Source: Spirochaeta thermophila DSM 6192 (GTDB taxonomy: Bacteria; Spirochaetota; Spirochaetia; Winmispirales; Winmispiraceae). Taken from it: a stretch of DNA of 64,000 nucleotides. Made by a program: the position numbers and the translations under genes. The notes below the pieces were generated by a model that saw nothing but the letters and a program-made list of their open reading frames with translations, was not told the DNA's origin and did no database searches. Shown piece by piece: positions 15,552 to 24,475 of this stretch; the stretch's first letter is position 1; every line of letters starts with the position of its first letter. The stretch covers positions 2,063,501-2,127,500 of the forward strand of contig NC_014484.1 in NCBI RefSeq assembly GCF_000147075.1, in the 5' to 3' direction.

Positions 15552-15923
15552 ATGAGACGCATACTCTACGCAGAGGACGAGTTCACCAACCGAAGGATCG
15601 TGGAGGTCCTCTTCACCTCCGCAGGAGTACACTGCGACCTCGTGGCGGACGGAATCAGGGCCCTGGAAAAAGCCCTCACCGAGGAGTATGATCTCATCAT
15701 CCTCGATCAGTACATGCCGGGTCACCGTGGAGACGTGGTGGCCCGGAAGATACGAGAGAAGAACAGAGAGGTACCCATCGTCGTGATCACGAGCGACGAG
15801 GCGGAGATCCCGAGACTCAGGGAAGCGGGCGTCACCGAGGTCTTCATCAAACCGCTCCACAGGGAAGACTACCAGAGGATCCTGAGGCGATACTGCGGCC
15901 CCTCCCACGAAGATAGTTATTAA
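15552..15923 (+). CDS. Stand-alone CheY-like receiver protein
   Basis: A 123-residue single-domain response regulator. The acidic pocket E8-D9, the phosphoacceptor D52 in ILDQYMPG, the switch T80 in VITSD and the invariant K100 in FIKPL are all present, so it should be phosphorylatable. There is no output domain; it must act by protein contact, as CheY or Spo0F do. No histidine kinase is nearby. It is followed 9 bp later by an oligopeptide-binding protein, an unusual partner. The ATG is chosen because the sequence starts directly at the receiver fold; a G-run sits immediately upstream but the predicted leader is only 4 nt. Confidence 0.88.
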   Translation: MRRILYAEDEFTNRRIVEVLFTSAGVHCDLVADGIRALEKALTEEYDLIILDQYMPGHRGDVVARKIREKNREVPIVVITSDEAEIPRLREAGVTEVFIKPLHREDYQRILRRYCGPSHEDSY

Positions 15924-15932
15924 GGAAGGAAT

Positions 15933-17561
15933 ATGAAACGAGTACCTGTCATACTGCTCATCCTCTCCCTTTTCGCTCCTCTCACCACGGCGGGGGAAGA
16001 GGCTCGGGACCAGGAGTTCGTCGTGAACATCCTCCCCTTTCCCTCCAACCTCAACCCCCAGCGCATCAGCACCACCAACGAGGCCCAGATTGCACTCGCC
16101 CTCTTCGAAGGGCTCCTCACCTACCACCCTTCCACACTCGCCCCCATGCCGGGTGTGGCCCGGAAATGGGAGTGGAACAAAGACTACACCCGCATCACCT
16201 TCTACCTGAGAGAGAACGCACGCTTCTCGGACGGCACCCCCATCACCGCAGCCCACTTCAGGGAAAGCTGGCTCTACCTCATCGCCCACAACCTGCCGTA
16301 CGCCTCGCTCCTCGACGTGATCACCGGTGCCCGCGCACTCCGAGAGGGGAAGGGGTCACCTGAAAAGGTGGGTATTGTGGTAAAAGACCCCCACACGCTC
16401 GTCCTTACCCTCACCAATCCCGCCCCCTACATCCTCAAGTTCCTCCCCCACACCGCCTTTGCACCCACCGCCTCGGGCATGGATCTCTCACGGACCTGGG
16501 CACCCTCACGAGACCTCGTCGGGAACGGTCCATATCGCATTCTGAAGGTGGAAAAAGACCGTCTGGTACTGGAAAAGAACCCCCAGTATTGGGACCAGGA
16601 GTCGGTGAAGATCCCTCGCCTCGTGATCACCTCATACGACGATCCGGAGCGTGTGATGCGCCTCTTCAACGGAGACGCCCTCCACTGGGTGGCCGATGGA
16701 TACGACCTGTCACTCCTCAACAACAGGAAGGCACTCGTCCTCAACCCGCTCTTCGCCACCACCTTCTACTTCTTCAACGCATCCACCCCCCCCTTCGACG
16801 ATCCCCGCGTGCGCAGGGCCCTGGCCCTCCTCGTACCCTGGGACGAACTCCGCTCTTCCGATCGCTACTTCTTCCCCACCTCACACCTCGTCCCCCAGAT
16901 CCCGGGATACCCCGAGGTCGAGGGCATCACCGAACCCGACGAGAAGACCGCCCTCTCACTCCTCCAGGAGGCGGGATTCCCCGAAGGCAAAGGCCTCCCG
17001 GTCATCACGTGCTATGCCATGGAGGGCGGGCAGGAGGAGATCGACATACTGACGCGGCTCTGGAGGGAGAGGCTCGGCCTCCAGGTGCAGGTGAAGGCCT
17101 TCACCTCCATGCAGGCCTACTTCAACGCCATGGAGCAGGACCCCTCGTTCCACCTCGCCTCCATCACCTGGCTGGGTGATTTCCCGGATCCGCTCACCTT
17201 CCTGTCACTCTGGGAATCGGGCGGCTCTCTCAACTACGCCCGCTTCTCCTCCCCCGAATACGATGAACTCCTGCGGGAGGCCAACACCACACAGGGGAAA
17301 GAGCGCTACTCCCTCCTCGCGCGGGCCGAGGAGTTCCTCATCTCGGAGAGCGCGGTGATCCTTCCCATAGCCCACAGCCCCGCCCTCAACCTCGTGGACC
17401 TCGACTGGATAGGCGGATGGTACCCGAACCCCCTCGACATCCACCCCTTCCATACCCTCGAGTTCCTTCCCACCGAGCTCGGCCCGGGAGTGGTCCGATC
17501 GGAAGAGCGGGAAGGGATCCCTCAGCGTCTCCTCTTCCTCACACGATCGAGGAAGGAGTGA
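15933..17561 (+). CDS. Family-5 oligopeptide-type ABC solute-binding protein (OppA-like)
   Basis: A 542-residue periplasmic binding protein of the SBP_bac_5 family that captures peptides or related ligands. A signal peptide (MKRVPVILLILSLFAPLTTA) precedes the mature domain; no lipobox. Family hallmarks include LTYHPSTLAPMPGVARKWEW near residue 70 and the following FYLRENARFSDGTPITAAHF. An AAGGAAGG ribosome site precedes the ATG. No permease or ATPase gene lies beside it, so it is an orphan subunit here, co-transcribed with the receiver protein. It may feed a remote transporter or act as a ligand sensor. Its 3' end overlaps the convergent VTT-protein gene by 40 bp. Confidence 0.88.
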   Translation: MKRVPVILLILSLFAPLTTAGEEARDQEFVVNILPFPSNLNPQRISTTNEAQIALALFEGLLTYHPSTLAPMPGVARKWEWNKDYTRITFYLRENARFSDGTPITAAHFRESWLYLIAHNLPYASLLDVITGARALREGKGSPEKVGIVVKDPHTLVLTLTNPAPYILKFLPHTAFAPTASGMDLSRTWAPSRDLVGNGPYRILKVEKDRLVLEKNPQYWDQESVKIPRLVITSYDDPERVMRLFNGDALHWVADGYDLSLLNNRKALVLNPLFATTFYFFNASTPPFDDPRVRRALALLVPWDELRSSDRYFFPTSHLVPQIPGYPEVEGITEPDEKTALSLLQEAGFPEGKGLPVITCYAMEGGQEEIDILTRLWRERLGLQVQVKAFTSMQAYFNAMEQDPSFHLASITWLGDFPDPLTFLSLWESGGSLNYARFSSPEYDELLREANTTQGKERYSLLARAEEFLISESAVILPIAHSPALNLVDLDWIGGWYPNPLDIHPFHTLEFLPTELGPGVVRSEEREGIPQRLLFLTRSRKE

Positions 17562-18208
17562 AGCTGATCCCTGAAGAGAACTCCCAACAGGAATAACACG
17601 AAGGCAGCCGCCCCGATGACCCCCGCCACCAGCCACTCCTGCTCGAAGAGGGCATGTCCGAGCCATACGCTCCCGACGATGCCGGGGAGACGGGCCGTCA
17701 TGGAGAGGAGGAAGAAGAGGGAGAACGGGAGGTTCCCCACACCCGCCACATAGCAGAGGACGTCCTTGGGGATGCCGGGGATCAGGAAGAGGAGGAAGAG
17801 CGCGCCCTCTCCCCGGGAGGAAGAGAGGAACCGGTCGAACCGTCTCAGCTCCCCCTCACCGACGAGGGAAGAGACGAAGCCCCTCCCCGAGAGGCGGGCG
17901 AGAAAGAAGTTGAAACACGATCCCAGGCCGATCCCCACCACGCTCAGGAGGAAGCCCTCCCACTTCCCGAAGAGGAATCCCGCCGCCACCTGGACCACCT
18001 CACCGGGGAGGACGAAGATCACCACCTGGAGCACCTGGAGCCCGAGGAAACCTAGCGCACCGTAGAGGCCCCAGGAGCGGACCAGGCGGACGATCCTCTC
18101 GGGATCCGTGAACATCTCCCAGAGGGAGGGAACGAGGAAGAACACCAGCGCAAGCGATACGAGGAAGAACCCCGGAAAGAGGAGGTCCTTCCACCTGAAG
18201 TCTCTCAT
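17522..18208 (-). CDS. VTT-domain (TVP38/DedA-like) membrane protein
   Basis: A 228-residue inner-membrane protein with a VTT/SNARE-associated domain, the family of DedA and TMEM64/TVP38 proteins, which includes lipid scramblases and flippases in other organisms. About five or six hydrophobic segments are visible. The hallmark region FVLPGEVVQVAAGFLFG (~residues 67-83) and the later PGIPKDVLCYVAG (~145-157) match the two re-entrant motifs. Start: ATG 18208 or the adjoining GTG 18211. There is no ribosome site and a TATCAT element (18218-18223) would place transcription start at 18211. Substrate unknown; a role in membrane lipid homeostasis is inferred. Confidence 0.85.
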   Translation of the reverse strand: MRDFRWKDLLFPGFFLVSLALVFFLVPSLWEMFTDPERIVRLVRSWGLYGALGFLGLQVLQVVIFVLPGEVVQVAAGFLFGKWEGFLLSVVGIGLGSCFNFFLARLSGRGFVSSLVGEGELRRFDRFLSSSRGEGALFLLFLIPGIPKDVLCYVAGVGNLPFSLFFLLSMTARLPGIVGSVWLGHALFEQEWLVAGVIGAAAFVLFLLGVLFRDQLHSFLDRVRKRRR

Positions 18209-18240
18209 CACAGGGGCATGATAGACGACTTCCTCACTAT

Positions 18241-18269
18241 TTGACTACCGGGGAGGATTTCTATATACT
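18241..18269 (+). promoter_or_regulatory. carD-ispD-ispF promoter
   Basis: TTGACT (18241-18246), 17 bp, TATACT (18264-18269). Predicted start 18276, giving a 3-nt leader before the carD ATG. Confidence 0.7.
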
Positions 18270-18278
18270 TGGGACACC

Positions 18279-18932
18279 ATGACCAGCAGGAACACGTCCG
18301 CCCAACCCGAACCCCAGTTCAAGGTGCACGATCACGTGGTTTACCCACTCCAGGGAGTGGGTGAGGTGGTACGGATCGAGGAAAGGGAGTTCAAGGGAGA
18401 GGGACTCCTCTACTACGTGATCTACATCCCGGTCTCCGACATGACGGTGATGGTTCCTGTCCACAAGGCCGCGGAGATAGGCATCAGACCCATCGTATCC
18501 AGGGAGGAAGCTCTCGAAGCCCTCGACTTCATCTCCGAGAACCCCCAGGCAGGCCCCACCGACTGGAAGACCCGCTACCAGATGAACCTGGATCTCCTCA
18601 AGAAGGGAAGCGTGATGGACATCGCCCGCGTGGTCCGGGCCCTCTACTACCGAAGCAAGATAAAGGAGCTGCCCATCCTGGAACGCAAGCTCTTCGACAA
18701 CGCCCTCCGCATTCTGGTGGACGAGATATCCTTTGCCCTCGAGATCTCCGCGAAAGAAGTGGAGGCCCGCATCTTCCAGCAACTCGAACAGGAGAGCGAG
18801 CCCCTCGAGGAAGAAGAAGAGGACCTATTCGAGGAAGAGGACGAAGATCTGAATTTCGAAGAAGACGAGGAAGAGGACGGGGACGACATGGAGGACGCAG
18901 ACCTGGACGAAGAGGACGATTCCGAGGAATGA
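18279..18932 (+). CDS. carD: CarD/CdnL-family RNA polymerase-binding regulator with acidic tail
   Basis: A 217-residue transcription regulator. Residues ~14-70 form the Tudor-like RNA polymerase interaction domain (VHDHVVYPLQGVGEVVRIEE), which contacts the beta subunit. Residues ~75-170 are the helical DNA-binding domain (DWKTRYQMNLDLLKKGS, ALYYRSKIKELPILERKLFD), which stabilises open promoter complexes in characterised homologues. Unusually, the last ~45 residues are almost entirely Asp and Glu. It overlaps ispD by 4 bp (ATGA), and ispD overlaps ispF the same way, so translation is coupled; mycobacteria show the same gene order. The leader is predicted to be only 3 nt. A perfect 8-bp hairpin lies inside the coding region at 18343-18362. 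Confidence 0.92.
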   Translation: MTSRNTSAQPEPQFKVHDHVVYPLQGVGEVVRIEEREFKGEGLLYYVIYIPVSDMTVMVPVHKAAEIGIRPIVSREEALEALDFISENPQAGPTDWKTRYQMNLDLLKKGSVMDIARVVRALYYRSKIKELPILERKLFDNALRILVDEISFALEISAKEVEARIFQQLEQESEPLEEEEEDLFEEEDEDLNFEEDEEEDGDDMEDADLDEEDDSEE

Positions 18933-19603
18933 GCGCCGATGCCGGTTTCGTGGTCACCGCAGCGGGAGCGAGCGTCCGGATGGGCGGAGCCCGGAAGAAA
19001 GAATACCGCCTCCTCGATGGCCTCCCCGTACTCCTCCACAGCATCCAGGCAGCCTTCCAAACCGGACTCTTCGACCGCTATGTGGTAGTGCTCCCTCCAG
19101 GGGACGAGGCGGTCTGGTACGATGAGTTGCTCCCGCTCCTCGACAGCCCATGTCGAGATCTCGTCACCCTTGCACCGGGTGGGACCTCACGTCAGGAGTC
19201 GGTCTTCCACGCCCTCGAGGCCCTCTCGGGAGAACCCCCGGAGATCGTCCTCATCCATGACGGCGCCCGCCCCTGGGTGAGCCCGGCCCTCATCGGGAGG
19301 GTGTACCGAAAGGCGAGAGAGAAGGGAGCCTGCATCCCGGTGGTCGCCCTCGTGGACGCCCCAAAGAGGATAGGCCCCACCGGGGAAGTCGTGGAACACC
19401 TCGACAAGCACCACCTCGTGGGGGCCCAGACCCCGCAAGGTTTCCGCTTCTCCCTCATCTATGAGGCCCACAGGCGGTTCCACGATCGTCTCCACCTCTT
19501 TCCGGACGATGCCGCCCTCTGTCACGCGGCAGGTATCCCTGTCCATACGGTGGAGGGAGATCCGGTCAACAGGAAGATCACCTTTCCCTGGGATCTACCA
19601 TGA
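18929..19603 (+). CDS. ispD: 2-C-methyl-D-erythritol 4-phosphate cytidylyltransferase
   Basis: A 224-residue enzyme that makes CDP-methylerythritol from MEP and CTP in the non-mevalonate isoprenoid pathway. The N-terminal CTP-binding loop AAGASVRMG.RKKEYRLL (residues ~11-29) has the conserved Gly-rich, Arg and Lys residues. IHDGARPWV (~109-117) and the C-terminal VEGDPVNRKITFPWDL are also diagnostic. Its start overlaps the carD stop (ATGA) and its stop overlaps the ispF start, so the three genes are translationally coupled. Length is normal. Confidence 0.94.
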   Translation: MSADAGFVVTAAGASVRMGGARKKEYRLLDGLPVLLHSIQAAFQTGLFDRYVVVLPPGDEAVWYDELLPLLDSPCRDLVTLAPGGTSRQESVFHALEALSGEPPEIVLIHDGARPWVSPALIGRVYRKAREKGACIPVVALVDAPKRIGPTGEVVEHLDKHHLVGAQTPQGFRFSLIYEAHRRFHDRLHLFPDDAALCHAAGIPVHTVEGDPVNRKITFPWDLP

Positions 19604-20076
19604 GAATCGGAATGGGTTACGACAGCCACAGACTCAAGAAAGGGCGCCCCCTCGTGCTGGGCGGTGTGCAGATACCCTCCCCTCGTGGGGAGGCAGGACA
19701 CTCGGACGGGGACGTACTCCTCCATGCCATCACCGACGCCATCTACGGCGCCCTCGCGGAGGGAGATATAGGCACGCACTTTCCCCCTTCCGATCCTCGC
19801 CACAAGGACAAGCCCAGCAGGTTCTTCCTCTCGCACGCACTCGATCTCATGGAGTCCCGCGGTTTGCGTATCGTCAACCTGGACTGTACGGTGATCCTCG
19901 AACGTCCCAGGCTCGCCCCCCACAGGGAGGCCATCCGCGCCTCTCTCTCGGCGCTCCTCTCCCTCCCCCCCGATGCCGTCTCCATAAAAGCCAAGACAAA
20001 GGAAGGCCTCGACGCCGCCGGGCGAGGCAAGGCGATCGAGGCCTTTGCAGTGCTCCTGCTCGAAGCGAGGGTGTGA
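19600..20076 (+). CDS. ispF: 2-C-methyl-D-erythritol 2,4-cyclodiphosphate synthase
   Basis: A 158-residue homotrimeric enzyme that cyclises CDP-methylerythritol 2-phosphate to MEcPP with release of CMP. Metal ligands D8 and H10 (GYDSHRL) and H42 region (AGHSDGDVLLHAITDA) are present, as is the substrate motif DIGTHFPPSD. The C-terminal TKEGLDAAGRGKAIEAFA matches the family signature. Last gene of the carD-ispD-ispF operon; it ends 4 bp from the convergent KaiC-like gene, leaving no room for a separate terminator. Confidence 0.94.
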   Translation: MRIGMGYDSHRLKKGRPLVLGGVQIPSPRGEAGHSDGDVLLHAITDAIYGALAEGDIGTHFPPSDPRHKDKPSRFFLSHALDLMESRGLRIVNLDCTVILERPRLAPHREAIRASLSALLSLPPDAVSIKAKTKEGLDAAGRGKAIEAFAVLLLEARV

Positions 20077-20079
20077 GAC

Positions 20080-20787
20080 TCAGTCCTCCTCGGAGATGAG
20101 GAGCGTCTTGGGATCGAGCACCAGATGGAGATCGGTATCCCCCAGTCTGTCCCTGTCCTTCACCAAGTGGAGGGTCACTCCGTCCTTTCCGGGGAGGAGG
20201 AGAAGGACCACATCCAGCATGTCCTTCACCGGATCCAGGAGCACCGGGAAACTCCCCTCGTCCACTTCCGGGGCCTCCTCGCCGGTGGAGGCGGAGAACC
20301 AGAACGAGATCCCCAGGTCCTCGGCGACCTCTTTGAAAAGGGCGAACTCATGAGGATCGACCGTGGTGAACTCATAACCATCCACGATCACCTGATCCAC
20401 GTCGAAGGCCCCACCCTCCTTGAGGGCCCTGAGGGTAGCCACCACGTGGGAGGTCTTCGCCCCCTCCTTGTGAAAGTTGAGGATCACGCGGTTTCGGATG
20501 ATCTCCTCGTGCACATCCATAGCGTTCTCGAGGTTCCGCTTCCTCGCGATCTCCTTGAAGATGTCCTCGTACCAGTCGATGAGGTGATGGACGTTGGGGG
20601 CGTAGGAGATGTGGATCACGTGTTTGCCTCGGAAGAGCTTGTCCGTCGCGACATGGACGAGACAGGCCGTCTTTCCTATCCCCTTCTTGCCGGTGAGGAC
20701 TCCTATCTCTCCGGGCTTGAGCCCGCCATGGAGGGAACGTTCGAGGATACGGAGCGGACTCCTCTTGATCAGCTCTGTCTTTACCAT
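20080..20787 (-). CDS. KaiC/RecA-superfamily ATPase, single domain
   Basis: A 235-residue protein built around one RecA-like fold. The Walker A motif is GKKGIGKTACL (~residues 33-43) and a Walker B-like strand VDQVIVDGYEF occurs near residue 138. This resembles KaiC/RAD55-like NTPases, but the family member and substrate cannot be named. No membrane segment or partner domain is present. The start at 20787 has AGGAGG 8 nt upstream, and the longer in-frame extension overlaps the EF-G gene. It lies 14 bp after EF-G and is probably co-transcribed with it. A regulatory ATPase is the cautious call. Confidence 0.75.
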   Translation of the reverse strand: MVKTELIKRSPLRILERSLHGGLKPGEIGVLTGKKGIGKTACLVHVATDKLFRGKHVIHISYAPNVHHLIDWYEDIFKEIARKRNLENAMDVHEEIIRNRVILNFHKEGAKTSHVVATLRALKEGGAFDVDQVIVDGYEFTTVDPHEFALFKEVAEDLGISFWFSASTGEEAPEVDEGSFPVLLDPVKDMLDVVLLLLPGKDGVTLHLVKDRDRLGDTDLHLVLDPKTLLISEED

Positions 20788-20801
20788 ACGAAGGCCTCCT
20801 C

Positions 20802-22898
20802 TTACCCTTCCACCTTTGCTTTTTTCTGGAACTTCTGTTTCAGTTCCTCGGCGATATTCACGGGAACCTTCGCGTACCGGGCGAACTCCATGCTGAACTC
20901 CGCCTTCCCTTGGGTGAGGGACCTGAGCACCGTCGAGTAGCCGAACATCTCGCTGAGCGGCACCTCCGCCTCCACCCGGCACATCATCCCGTCCTCTGTA
21001 CTACTCAGTATAATACCTCGACGCTGGTTGATGCTAGCGAAGATGTTTCCCTGGAACTCGGTAGGCCCTTCCACGGTGACCTTCATGATGGGTTCGAGTA
21101 TGACCGGGTCGGCCTTCTCGTACGCCTCTCTGAAGGCGCCGATCGCGGCGAGCTGGAAGGCGATGTCGGAGGAGTCCACCGGATGGTACTGGCCATCGTT
21201 GATGACTACCCTCACACCCACCACAGGGAACCCGATGAGGCTCCCCTTCTCCATGGCCTTCTGGAACCCCTTGTCACAGGAGGGGATGTACTCGTTGGGG
21301 ATCACCCCGCCTTTGATCTGATCCACGAACTCGTAGGTCTTCCCCTCTTCCAGGGGGATCGGTTCGATGTATCCGGCCACCCGTCCGTACTGTCCGGATC
21401 CGCCCGTCTGCTTCTTGTGGAGATAGTCGAAGTCGGCCCGCTTCGTGATGGTCTCACGATATGCCACCTGGGGCATGCCGGTCTCCACGTCGGCCTTGTA
21501 CTCACGCCGCATCCGTTCGATATACACATCGAGGTGAAGCTCGCCCATCCCCTGGATGATGGTCTCATTGGTCTCCGGATCGATGTACACCCTGAAGGTG
21601 GGGTCCTCCTTGGCGAAGCGGTTGAGCGCCTTGGCCACAGCGTCCTCGGACTTCTTGTCCTTGGGCTTTATGGCGAGCGAGATCACCGGTTCCGGGACAT
21701 ACATGGAGGTCATGGCGTAGTTGAGCGAAGGATCACAGAAGGTGTCGCCCGAGACGCAGTCGATCCCGAAGAGGGCCACGATGTCCCCACAGCGGGCCTC
21801 CGAGATGTCCTCCATGTGGTTCGCGTGCATACGCACGAGCCGCCCGATCTTGAATTTCTTCCTGCTCCGGGTGTTCAAGAGCTCCATGCCCTTCTTCACC
21901 GTGCCCTGGTAGATCCTGATGTAGGTGAGCTGGCCGTACTGTCCGTCCTCGAGCTTGAACGCATAGGCCACCGTGGGTGCATCGTCCACGGACGAGAGCT
22001 CCACCTCGGCCTCGTCGTTCGAAAGATCGAGCGCCACGTTCCTGATGTCGTAAGGCGAAGGGAGATACCGCACTACTCCGTCGAGGAGGGGCTGCACCCC
22101 CTTGTTCTTGTAGGCCGCCCCCATGAAGATGGGACAGAGCTTCAGCGAGAGGGTCCCCTTGCGGATCGCATCGTGAATGAGGTCTTCGGGGATGTCCTCG
22201 CCTTCCAGAATGGCCTCCGCGAGATCGTCGGAGTACATGGAGAGGGCGTCGAGCATCTCCTCCCGTTTTGCCTCCGCCTCGGCCACGAGTTCGCCGGGGA
22301 TCTCGGCTTCCACCACGTGTTCACCGTTGGCGCCCTCGAAATAGAGGGCCTTCATGGTAATGAGATCCACCACTCCCTTGTGCTGATCCTCGAGCCCGAT
22401 GGGGATCTGGACCAGGACTGCATCGAGTCCCAGCTTCTCCTCTATCTGATCGCGCACCTTGTAGGGGTTGGCCCCCACGCGGTCGCACTTGTTGATGAAG
22501 GCGAGCCGGGGGACCCGGTAGCGCTTGAGCTGTCTGTCCACCGTGAGCGTCTGCGACTGCACCCCGCCGACCGCACAGAGCACGAGCACGGCGCCGTCGA
22601 GCACCCTGAGCGCCCGTTCCACCTCGATGGTGAAATCCACGTGCCCCGGCGTATCGATGATGTTGATCATGTGATCCTTCCAGGTCACATGGGTGGCCGC
22701 CGAGGTGATGGTGATACCCCGCTCCTTCTCGAGCTCCATGTAGTCCATGGTAGCGCCCGCCCCATCCTTCCCCTTCACCTCGTGGATCTGGTGGATGCGG
22801 TTGCAGTAGTAGAGGATCCGCTCGGTGAGAGTGGTCTTCCCCGAGTCGATGTGTGCGCTGATCCCTATGTTGCGCATGTGTTTCTGGAAATCGTTCAT
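20802..22898 (-). CDS. fusA: Elongation factor G, mitochondrial-EFG1-like (spirochaetal EF-G1 type)
   Basis: A 698-residue translational GTPase that drives ribosomal translocation. GTPase motifs: P-loop AHIDSGKT (15-22), switch [23 protein letters not shown], and NKCD in place of the usual NKxD consensus residues NKMD. Domains II-V follow, ending in a Lys-rich tail. The stretch [20 protein letters not shown] and AVGGVQSQT closely recall mitochondrial EFG1 rather than standard EF-G. Spirochaetes are known to carry two such paralogues with split translocation and recycling roles; by resemblance this is the translocase. A GAAGGAG ribosome site precedes the ATG. The KaiC-like gene follows. Confidence 0.92.
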   Translation of the reverse strand: MNDFQKHMRNIGISAHIDSGKTTLTERILYYCNRIHQIHEVKGKDGAGATMDYMELEKERGITITSAATHVTWKDHMINIIDTPGHVDFTIEVERALRVLDGAVLVLCAVGGVQSQTLTVDRQLKRYRVPRLAFINKCDRVGANPYKVRDQIEEKLGLDAVLVQIPIGLEDQHKGVVDLITMKALYFEGANGEHVVEAEIPGELVAEAEAKREEMLDALSMYSDDLAEAILEGEDIPEDLIHDAIRKGTLSLKLCPIFMGAAYKNKGVQPLLDGVVRYLPSPYDIRNVALDLSNDEAEVELSSVDDAPTVAYAFKLEDGQYGQLTYIRIYQGTVKKGMELLNTRSRKKFKIGRLVRMHANHMEDISEARCGDIVALFGIDCVSGDTFCDPSLNYAMTSMYVPEPVISLAIKPKDKKSEDAVAKALNRFAKEDPTFRVYIDPETNETIIQGMGELHLDVYIERMRREYKADVETGMPQVAYRETITKRADFDYLHKKQTGGSGQYGRVAGYIEPIPLEEGKTYEFVDQIKGGVIPNEYIPSCDKGFQKAMEKGSLIGFPVVGVRVVINDGQYHPVDSSDIAFQLAAIGAFREAYEKADPVILEPIMKVTVEGPTEFQGNIFASINQRRGIILSSTEDGMMCRVEAEVPLSEMFGYSTVLRSLTQGKAEFSMEFARYAKVPVNIAEELKQKFQKKAKVEG

Positions 22899-23075
22899 AG
22901 CTCCTTCCTTCTCTCCTCCTGAGAGTTGTATGGCTCCATTGTCGAGGATTGATCCCCCAATGATGTGCGTACTACACAATCGAAAAAAACGACGTGCGCG
23001 TCAACCTTGTTATGAAATCACTGCCCGAGTCGCCTGAGGATAGAACATTTTCGGAAAAAGATCAATCACCCCTCG

Positions 23076-23720
23076 CTACACCATCGCCGCATCCACCACC
23101 TTCTCCACGAGCGGTTCCACGATGGAGCAGGCTTCCTCCTTGGAAAGACCCTCCACCTTGACGATGAAGAGGGCGCTGGTCGGATCCTCACCGAGGAAGG
23201 TCCCCAGGGAGACGATGTTCCCCCCGGCCCGGGCGATGGCGGAGGCGATGTCCGCGATCTCGCCCCGCCTCTCGGGGATGAGAAGGGTGAGCCGCACCCC
23301 TTTCTTCCTGGTACCGAAGAGTTCCACGAACCGCTTGAAGATGTCGCTCTCGGTGATGATCCCCACGAGCTTCTCCCCCCGAACCACGGGGAGCCCTCCG
23401 ATGTTGTTGTCCACCATGATCCGGGCCGCATCCTCGATGTAGGTGTCCTCCGTCACCGTGATCACCGGCGTGCGCATCACCTCCTTGATCCTCACCTTCG
23501 AGAGGAGCTGCGCCATTTCGTAGACGTTGAGCGTGGTGGCGGGAGACGGTGAGGCGTAGAGCAGGTCCTTCTCCGAGACGATCCCCACCACTCTCCCCTT
23601 CTCGTCTATCACGGGAAGGCGATGGATCTTCTCCCTCCGCATCAGCTCCTGTGCATCGGAGAGCGTCGTCGCAGGAGTCACGGTCACGGGGTTGTGTGTC
23701 ATCACCTGGGCTACTTTCAT
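23076..23720 (-). CDS. Tandem CBS-domain protein with C-terminal ACT-like domain (AcuB-like)
   Basis: A 214-residue cytoplasmic ligand-sensing protein. Two CBS motifs occupy ~1-60 (MTHNPVTVTPATTLSDAQEL, then GIVSEKDLL) and ~75-130 (MRTPVITVTEDTYIEDAARI, then GIITESDIF), forming a Bateman module that usually binds adenosine nucleotides. Residues ~140-214 resemble an ACT domain, giving the AcuB-type layout. The ribosome site AGGAGGTGATGC lies directly upstream and the predicted leader is ~12 nt. It sits just after livF, but has its own promoter, so it may be independent. The regulated target is unknown. Confidence 0.85.
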   Translation of the reverse strand: MKVAQVMTHNPVTVTPATTLSDAQELMRREKIHRLPVIDEKGRVVGIVSEKDLLYASPSPATTLNVYEMAQLLSKVRIKEVMRTPVITVTEDTYIEDAARIMVDNNIGGLPVVRGEKLVGIITESDIFKRFVELFGTRKKGVRLTLLIPERRGEIADIASAIARAGGNIVSLGTFLGEDPTSALFIVKVEGLSKEEACSIVEPLVEKVVDAAMV

Positions 23721-23738
23721 GCATCACCTCCTCTCTTC

Positions 23739-23768
23739 AGCATAGTACCCGAAATCCGGATCTGTCAA
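23739..23768 (-). promoter_or_regulatory. Promoter of the CBS-domain gene
   Basis: TTGACA (23763-23768), 18 bp, TATGCT (23739-23744) on the minus strand, starting 3 bp after the livF stop. An overlapping TACTAT would give a 15-bp spacer. Predicted start ~23732. Confidence 0.6.
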
Positions 23769-23770
23769 AA

Positions 23771-24467
<697 letters not shown>

Positions 24468-24475
<8 letters not shown>

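Noticed and set aside
20910-22922. Long plus-strand open frame opposite EF-G (670 codons), and similar ones at 2405-4081 and 31640-34033
   Set aside because: High G+C content opens antisense frames. These translate to His/Glu/Asp/Val-rich sequences with no motif, while the opposite strand encodes clear families.
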